Shown: positions 57,872 through 64,000 of the stretch, piece by piece | Numbering within the stretch: position 1 is the first letter of the stretch | Layout of the letters: every line of letters starts with the position of its first letter | Assembly: GCA_014871385.1 (NCBI GenBank) | Contig: CM026423.1 | Location: 12,331,952-12,395,951 of the forward strand | Source of the DNA: Ceratodon purpureus | Taxonomy: Eukaryota; Streptophyta; Bryopsida; Pseudoditrichales; Ditrichaceae | Length of the DNA: 64,000 bases | Direction: 5' to 3' | Position numbers and translations under genes: made by a program | The notes under the pieces: generated by a model | Database searches by the model: none | Told to the model about the DNA's origin: nothing | The model's input: the letters and a program-made list of their open reading frames with translations, nothing else

Positions 57872-59017
57872 ATGCATACCACATATGTGTGTCTGTGGAG
57901 AGCCGGAACGCATCATAGAATCATAGCTCGTGTTATGCTTGCTATACCCTTTCTCAGACGGCGAAAGAGGAAGCCACCTGTCGAAGGACCCCGCTTGTTC
58001 ACTTTCAAGGAGCTCAGCAAGGCGACGAAGAGTTTCAGCGATGGTGCCATTGTGGGAAGCGGGGGTTTTGGGATGGTTTACAAGGGTACTTTGTCGCCAT
58101 CAGGGGCGGTCGTTGCCGTGAAGCGCCTCAAGAATAGGTGTGGCTATTGGGAGAAAGTGTTGTTTGCGGAAGCGTCGACTGTGTGGCGAATCCGGCACCC
58201 GAACTTGGTCCGGCTGCAAGGCTGGTGTGATGAGAAGCGCCAATTGTTGCTGGTGTATGACTTCATGAGCAACGGGAGTCTGGACGAGTGGTTGTTTCCA
58301 TGCCGGCGTCGGAATCCAGCTGACCCCAAGTACAAGAGATTTGGGCCCGAATTCGAGGCCCTGCTTCCCTGGTCAAGTCGCGTTTCAATCCTTGCCGGTG
58401 TTGCTGCGGCGCTGGAGTATCTGCACGTGGGCTGGACGCAGTGCGTTTTGCACCGGGATGTGAAGTCTAGTAATGTTATGTTGGACGCGGAAATGAAACC
58501 TCACCTCGGCGACTTCGGCCTCGCCCGCTTGACTGATCACCAGAAGCCGGCGAAGACGACCAAAGCGGCCGGCACGCTGAGCTACATGGCACCGGAGTTG
58601 CCCTATACCAACAAAGCAACGAAAGAGTCGGACGTGTACAGCTTCGGGATCCTGGTGCTAGAAGTTGTGTGCGGCAAGCGGCCAGTTAATATGTATGTCG
58701 AAGGCTTCGACGAGGATTTTGTCTTGCGGCACATCGTGTGGCGAGCCCACAATTCGGGCGATGTTTTGAGCGCTGTCGATCCCACGCTCCTGGCGAATGT
58801 GGAATCTTCCGACGAGAGGACGAGGATGAAGCTCCTCCTGCATCTGGGTCTCTGGTGCTGCTTGCCAGATCCCGAAACACGACCTCCCATGAAAGTTGTG
58901 ATGCAGGTGATCACGTCGCAGCCCGGGAAGAATCCTTTGTCGACGGATTTGATGCCCACCTTGCCATCCAGCAGGCCCAAAGGACGCTACCCTACTTCTG
59001 GAATGGGAGGACTTTAG
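57872..59017 (+). CDS. Lectin-type receptor-like kinase domain without ectodomain
   Basis: Ser/Thr protein kinase of 381 residues related to the kinase domain of L-type lectin receptor kinases. After a short basic start (FLRRRKRKPP, 27-36) the family's juxtamembrane signature RLFTFKELSKATKSF follows. Catalytic features are complete: G-loop GSGGFG (62-67), Lys84, HRDVKSSN (194-201), DFGLAR (214-219) and MAPEL. It should be an active RD kinase. A hydrophilic insert rich in Arg and Pro (FPCRRRNPADPKYKRFGPE) sits in the middle of the domain. There is no signal peptide, lectin domain or clear membrane helix, so it behaves as a receptor-like cytoplasmic kinase unless exons were missed. The first ATG in frame was chosen; the frame is open further upstream without ATG. 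No introns are seen within the kinase. Confidence 0.88.
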   Translation: MHTTYVCLWRAGTHHRIIARVMLAIPFLRRRKRKPPVEGPRLFTFKELSKATKSFSDGAIVGSGGFGMVYKGTLSPSGAVVAVKRLKNRCGYWEKVLFAEASTVWRIRHPNLVRLQGWCDEKRQLLLVYDFMSNGSLDEWLFPCRRRNPADPKYKRFGPEFEALLPWSSRVSILAGVAAALEYLHVGWTQCVLHRDVKSSNVMLDAEMKPHLGDFGLARLTDHQKPAKTTKAAGTLSYMAPELPYTNKATKESDVYSFGILVLEVVCGKRPVNMYVEGFDEDFVLRHIVWRAHNSGDVLSAVDPTLLANVESSDERTRMKLLLHLGLWCCLPDPETRPPMKVVMQVITSQPGKNPLSTDLMPTLPSSRPKGRYPTSGMGGL

Positions 59018-59568
59018 GGAATCCGAGAATCGTAAAGAAACCCTTCGCATATGGATGCTTAGACATCACCATTACTAGAACTAAGAGGATCCGCGCTGAT
59101 GCAAAAGCTCGATGATTGGCGTCCACTCTGCTCAAGAATTTTTTCTAAACTTGATTTTAGCTTCAGGTACTCACATTGCAGCCAAATTGTATTATGTAAC
59201 TTCACGGCTTCAGAAGTAAAGTTTTAGGAAGAAGCAGGTGCAGCACTCGCACTTATTCAGATACCATTCCATACACACGAGTACTCTGTTATCAAGGTCC
59301 CATCATCATGAATCGCATTTGGTTGAGAATATCGAACATATGAAATACAGTCTGAGTCATAGAACTACAATTCATGAAGCATGCTGAGCTAATCTGTACA
59401 CATCCTCATCCCTCTACATTACACTCTCTACACTTCTTGAGCTCCTCCTAGTATTCTACAATCAGAGCATGTGCCCTCAACCTCACGTCACCCAACTCCC
59501 AGAGAAACAAGAGGGTGAACAACCTATAGGCTAAAATCCACTCAAGCCAGTCTTCTGAATCAGCTGAT
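59018..59568. other. Convergent intergenic region
   Basis: Between the 3' ends of the kinase gene and the plastid membrane protein gene; presumably both 3' untranslated regions. Nothing else is seen. Confidence 0.5.
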
Positions 59569-60588
59569 TCAGCTCTCCTCCTCCACCATGGACACCGGCA
59601 GAGAAGGTCTCAAACAAAGATACAACGCAGGCCCAACGTAAGGCACGAGCGTCAATGGGAGCAGCCAGGAGCCCTTATCCAGCCACTTCCTCGTCGCCAT
59701 GTCATTATACACCCAGAACGGCGCCAACGTGCTCAACGTCAAGAAATCAATACTCATCACATGAATGAACTTGCTCTCCCTGAAGTACTGATACATCTCA
59801 GTCCATTGATCCGCACCTGCGAGGGCCGCAGTCACCAACAACGCACTCCCAGAGAGGAGCACTCCAACCGAAACCAGCTTATTCTCCAGCACATTGAAAG
59901 GGAAACTCTGCAGCTCCTGCTTCGTCACCTTCGGAGGCGGTGGCTTCCAGAGTGCAAAATACGGCAACAAGGCGAACGCTCCAACTCCAAACGACAGGAT
60001 CAGAAACGGCCACTCAGGAACCCCTCCTTTCTTATTCCTCCCGGATGGTAGAATCAAGCTGGAGTATATCATAGGCCATAATCCCATGATGAAAAACTCG
60101 CACCATAGGATGGTGTTGATAGCAAACCCATCGTTGGAGCGCAACCCCACCAGCTTCTCAATGAAGTACTGGTCCCGGTATGGCGTCTGCCCAGGAGCGA
60201 GAACTGCAGCGTACGCGACGAGCGCTCCGAAGAAGGCGAACACGACCGCACTCGAAACCCAGCTGAGAGCTCCTCCGCCATCGCTTCCACCTCCTCCATC
60301 ACCACCATCAACAACTCCCCCTTGCTCACTCTTCAACGCACTAGGGCGCAGTACTTCATCGCCACCAATCCTCCGAGCGCCTCCCCAGACTAACCTCCTC
60401 GACATAGCACCATCTTTCATCACGAAAGTCCCTGATTGGAGTTCTCGGCGTGGGCTAGGTTCGACTCTCCACCGCGCTGGCGTCATGCCGATGCGAGTGC
60501 TGGCCGCGAGAGACAGACGAGAAGCGTGCGAACTGCTCGCTGTGGTTGCCGCCATCGCCATAGCGGACATCCACGTCGCCGTTGCCAT
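59569..60588 (-). CDS. Plastid-targeted polytopic membrane protein of unknown function
   Basis: A 339-residue intronless gene. Residues 1 to about 75 are rich in Ala, Ser, Arg and Thr with few acids (ATTASSSHASRLSLAASTR), typical of a chloroplast transit peptide. A Gly- and Asp-rich linker follows (GGDGGGGSDGGGA). The mature part has about six hydrophobic segments, among them SSAVVFAFFGALVAYAAVL, ILWCEFFIMGLWPMIYSSL, WPFLILSFGVGAFALLPYF and LLPLTLVPYVGPALYL. The block FAINTILWCEFFIMGLWPM recalls cyanobacterial and plant proteins of unknown function, perhaps the DUF2834 group; that name is from memory and unverified. The ATG at 60588 precedes the transit peptide; an open frame extends further without need. 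Long open frames on the opposite strand are shadows of its GC-rich codons. Confidence 0.85.
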   Translation of the reverse strand: MATATWMSAMAMAATTASSSHASRLSLAASTRIGMTPARWRVEPSPRRELQSGTFVMKDGAMSRRLVWGGARRIGGDEVLRPSALKSEQGGVVDGGDGGGGSDGGGALSWVSSAVVFAFFGALVAYAAVLAPGQTPYRDQYFIEKLVGLRSNDGFAINTILWCEFFIMGLWPMIYSSLILPSGRNKKGGVPEWPFLILSFGVGAFALLPYFALWKPPPPKVTKQELQSFPFNVLENKLVSVGVLLSGSALLVTAALAGADQWTEMYQYFRESKFIHVMSIDFLTLSTLAPFWVYNDMATRKWLDKGSWLLPLTLVPYVGPALYLCLRPSLPVSMVEEES

Positions 60589-62016
60589 GGTCGTAAACTT
60601 GAGCAAGACGATTCCAACCTTCAATCGCTATGATCCTTAAATTGCAACTAGTCCCCACATTACGGATTAGATCTCTTTGAAATGTAAAATGGCAATCTGT
60701 TGCCAAACCGTCACAAAAACTACGCAAAAACTCCGCAAAAACTTCACAAAACCTTCAGAAAACAAACTGCTTCAACTTTGGGAACGATACACGGGTGATG
60801 CCTGGGTCATAGATGGGTGATACCGTAGGATGCTCGTGAGATATTCGGATGATACTGTTGTGGTACCTGGTGATGATGTGAAGGTATCTAGACGGGGTAT
60901 CGGCGATGGAAGTTGTCTGCGTGGAGAGGGTGTTGGTGAGAGCCAGCATGCAGATGACGGGGACAAAGGGAGGAGCAGGGAGGAGACAAGCGTCGCGGAG
61001 CCCGGCGTGGAGTGTCGCGGTGTTGGAATGCAAGAGTGGAATGCGAAAGCAGGAGTTTCTGGGCGAACACGGAGGTTGGGTTCATGGCGGACATGTGCAA
61101 CGACGTTCTATCCTGTTCCTGGAAGGTGGAACTCATTGGAACACATGTTTCAGAGCACCACTGCCATTTCCCTATCATCGTAGCAGGTTCGCCGACGCAA
61201 TTGCAGCAGCACCTGCAATGGTGGCACCACACATCCTCCCTCGCAATTCCACTTTCTGAAACATACTCACACCGACTCTGAGCCTACACTAGGTGGCTCT
61301 GAGCCAGGGCATCGCCAGAGCATCATGAGCACTAACTTGCGCTAATGTAATTGTCTTTCTGTCATCAAGAAGCAAGGCATCCTGTTCCTCAGGTAATTGA
61401 AGACGGTCTTTCACAGCCATCATTCAGGTAGAGTCTGATGTCCATCAGACTTCCTTTTTCTCAAGAATGACGGGTTTCCTTTTGCAACACTGTTGGTACC
61501 CTCCGCAATAGTCACACTGGGTGTCCCTGTCAAGTTCATACTATCAGAAGACTAAAATGCCGATACTAATGTGCAATGGAACATAATACTTACTGCTTAT
61601 GGTCTGATCATAAGAGACATATTTCGTGATGAAAACTTTCATTGCAGCTGATATGAGGCCATGAGGTATAGGTTACAAATCGCCCCTAAACTCACAGAAG
61701 AGTGGGCTAATTCAACAAGCGAGGGTTGACCTCCAAATCATAGGGTCAGAGGATAGGACCAATTGCGATTACTAGACAAAGACTAACTGCAAAATTTGGC
61801 AGAGCGGCTACAAGGGGTGTGCCACCCTCATCCTCAATAGTTTTCCATAGCCACGTAACGACCCCTCATTCGGACCTGATTGTAACTAAACACATGATCC
61901 TCTTCAGTGCTTCTGATAAAACAGAAGGTACCAATACAGCTTACAATCTCAATAACCTGGAAACGAAAAGCCTCAGGTTACAGGGAATGATATCTTGCAT
62001 TAGAGCTTCTTTGGAA
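60589..62016. other. Intergenic region upstream of the plastid gene and 3' of SEC61 alpha
   Basis: 1.4 kb with the plastid gene's promoter on the left and the SEC61 3' flank on the right. Overlapping frames at 60755-61281 on both strands have no domains. A short repeat of ACTNCGCAAAA type lies near 60718-60755. No gene called. Confidence 0.5.
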
Positions 62017-63873
62017 CTAAAATCCGAAGAATCCAAGTTCACTAGCCCGCTCCTTGTCGAAGGTTTCGAAATACTGGTAAATGATCGTGACTGCGAGAAG
62101 GATACCAGTTCCGGAACCAATAGCGCCCATGAAGTCAGCAACAACCGTCAAAGCTCCAATGCACATGCCTCCAAAAGCGGCAGCTGTGGGAATGTAGCGG
62201 TTCAACTCCCTTTGAAGGTTGGATTCACGATGCCCAGGCATGAACATTTGTTGCTCCTGCCAAGGACACAAGTAATCTAACGTTAGTAATCATCTAGATT
62301 TTAAAATCATCTTCGTTCATGGATTTTCTTGTTGGTAACTCGGTCCACTTGCCACCACCAACACAATTCCTTGCTGATTGATTTTCATTCAAACTTTAAC
62401 TACATGCAATTATAAGATTTCAAATAATAAGTCCGCATCCATCCTGATGCATATTGCTCGAAGAATAACTAGGCATTTTGACTTCGACTCAAGTACCTTG
62501 AGCTGCTTGGCGACATCTCGAGCAGATGATCCTGACACTTCAATCCATGTCTTGGAGAAGAGCGCACAAGCCGTCAGCATAAAGGTCAAGTAGAAAACGG
62601 CGTGGAAAGGGTTTGCAACGATGTCTCCGAGGCTGGAAGAAAACAACATATGGAGGTTAACCAAGTTCAAACAAAATCGCGGGCTGAGTATCCGGAGATA
62701 AGATAGCACACCGAATAACTACTGATACAGACTTTCTCAAATAAAGTACTCAGTCAAAAGTCAAAACAGACAGATTCAAAGGGTTGTGGACGCAAGTTTC
62801 AGCTGCAATAAAATTCGCATCATTTTGCGTGAAGCCTAGACATCTGAACATCAGACTATTATACGCAAAAGCCAACAGACATCATGTCACTGAATACAAA
62901 AAAACATGACATACCTTGTAGGAGGAGTTATGTAGTAAACAAGCCCTCCAACAGGAATGAGTTGACCGCTCTGTGAGTATTCTGACTCCTTCCACTTGCC
63001 AAGTAGATTCACGACAAAGTTGTTGCTGTATCTCTTGAACAAAAGCTGGAAATTCAGGTGCAAGGAAACATGTTAAACCACCAAAAATATTGAATTCGCA
63101 GAACTTCCAGAGAAAAGTGGAAACTGCAGAAATGCAAGAGATATAATAGAAATTAAAACCTGTGAAATGAAATACAAGTTGGAGACGAGGGCACTCTGGA
63201 GAATGATGGGCATGTTAGACGTATAGAACAGCTTGATTGGGTACGATCCTTGTTGACCACGTGCGCTCTTGGAACGGACTGGGAGAACTACCCTAAACCC
63301 TTGGAAGTAGATGACAATGAGGAATACAACAACAGTTGCCAACAGATTGGTAACGTTGGGAAGATTTTGTCGGTAGAATGCCTCCTTCAGTGCTCTGACT
63401 TTGTCTGATCTCGTGAACAGGAGATGGAAGAGAGCAATCACTGCTCCCTCGAACTCTGCTCCACGGCCACTATTGATGGTGGTCGGGCTGAACGCCTTCC
63501 AGATGATGTTCTCACTGCAAGACAGCATCGATTCATTTTAGAGCATTTCTAAAGAACCACGACTACAAGATGTCTTTAGAAACTAGGATTATTTCAATGT
63601 TGAAATCAGCCCTTGCCAGCATCACCTTCATATCGAAAAGCTTACCAGATATTGGTTGCAATGAACAGAGAAATTCCAGACCCAAGCCCGTAGCCCTTCT
63701 GCAACAACTCATCGAGACAGATAACAATGATTCCGGCGAAAAAGAGCTGAATGATGATAAGAATCGCATTGCCAGCACCAAGGTCGCGAACGTCTCCGTA
63801 CATGCCGGACAGCACATATGCGACTGCCTCTCCAATGGTGATCAAGACACCGAGGAGCTTCTGGGCACCATTA
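62017..63873 (-). CDS. SEC61A: SEC61 alpha, ER protein translocon channel (5' part outside window)
   Basis: Core subunit of the protein-conducting channel of the endoplasmic reticulum. Five exons are visible and phase-consistent: 63873-63646, 63513-63160, 63045-62915, 62632-62497 and 62256-62017. They encode the C-terminal two thirds. The reading starts [20 protein letters not shown] and passes [79 protein letters not shown] and [17 protein letters not shown]. It ends in the conserved cytosolic tail SELGFFGF. The helices alternate as in known Sec61/SecY proteins. A splice donor-like GTAAGC at about 63990 on the minus strand suggests the previous exon ends at the window edge. The N-terminus, plug and first helices are not in this window. 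Confidence 0.97.
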
Positions 63874-64000
63874 CTACACAATTACGCACAGGTAGGTTGA
63901 TTCAGTCCTCAGGCTCAAGACAAGAAACTGCTCATGAAACGGAAGAATAACTTTTAGAGTGTCAATGAGAACTGATTCGACAATCATCTCGCTTACAAAA

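Noticed and set aside
60450..60480. GGTTCGACTCTCC as a tRNA T-loop
   Set aside because: It lies within the transit-peptide coding part of the plastid membrane protein gene and has no cloverleaf around it.
59894..60640. 248-codon plus-strand frame opposite the plastid membrane protein
   Set aside because: The minus frame has a transit peptide and membrane helices; the plus frame has no structure and only reflects composition.

Overview
This window is nuclear DNA from a land plant, most likely a moss close to Physcomitrium patens. The genes have short GT-AG introns. They include plastid-targeted products (TatA, an early light-induced protein), a plant trihelix GT-1 factor, a lectin-type receptor kinase domain, a very large LEA protein, and several proteins of a moss-like character that I cannot match elsewhere. 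Gene-bearing blocks of near-balanced base composition alternate with long AT-rich stretches that hold only repeats and transposon debris. The species name is an inference; no organellar or bacterial gene organisation is present.

Layout. 1-4.2 kb: no convincing gene. 4.3-15.7 kb: a dense block with TYW1 (wybutosine synthesis) on the minus strand head to head with RAD17 (checkpoint clamp loader), then thylakoid TatA on the minus strand head to head with an intronless rolling-stone-like membrane protein. 15.8-16.5 kb: a tandemly duplicated non-coding repeat with a third copy behind RAD17. 16.8-22.1 kb: a two-zinc-domain RING protein in AT-rich DNA, divergent from a membrane-anchored alpha/beta hydrolase, then an intronless GNAT acetyltransferase. 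22.1-28.5 kb: intergenic and AT-rich, with an inverted-repeat element at 25.7-26.1 kb. 28.5-32.2 kb: trihelix GT-1 and a ubiquitin-eS31 fusion gene. 33.7-39.2 kb: poorly recognised, possibly moss-specific genes, one apparently broken. 39.2-47.9 kb: repeat-rich DNA with two tandem arrays, a kinase fragment, a second element sharing its termini with the 25.7 kb one, an unrelated MITE and an orphan reading frame.

48.3-64 kb: a second gene-rich block with ELIP, a 538-residue LEA protein, NDUFAF7/MidA (mitochondrial complex I assembly), a lectin-type receptor kinase domain without its lectin, a plastid polytopic membrane protein, and the 3' part of SEC61 alpha, which runs off the right edge. Exon boundaries for the main genes were worked out by hand and give consistent reading phase: TYW1 835, RAD17 600, TatA 164, hydrolase 380, RING 245, ubiquitin-eS31 156, ELIP 224, LEA 538 and NDUFAF7 505 residues.

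Themes. The genes are not an operon-like pathway; they are housekeeping, plastid, mitochondrial and stress genes. The most notable observations are: a pair of non-autonomous elements sharing an unusual GGTCTCCAA-containing terminal inverted repeat; TTAGGGTTT-type telo-boxes in the sense orientation inside the first intron of five different genes; a Cys-rich duplicated N-terminus on TYW1; three substitutions at conserved sites of NDUFAF7; a 14-bp minisatellite; and a trapped receptor-kinase fragment cut off by an inverted repeat.
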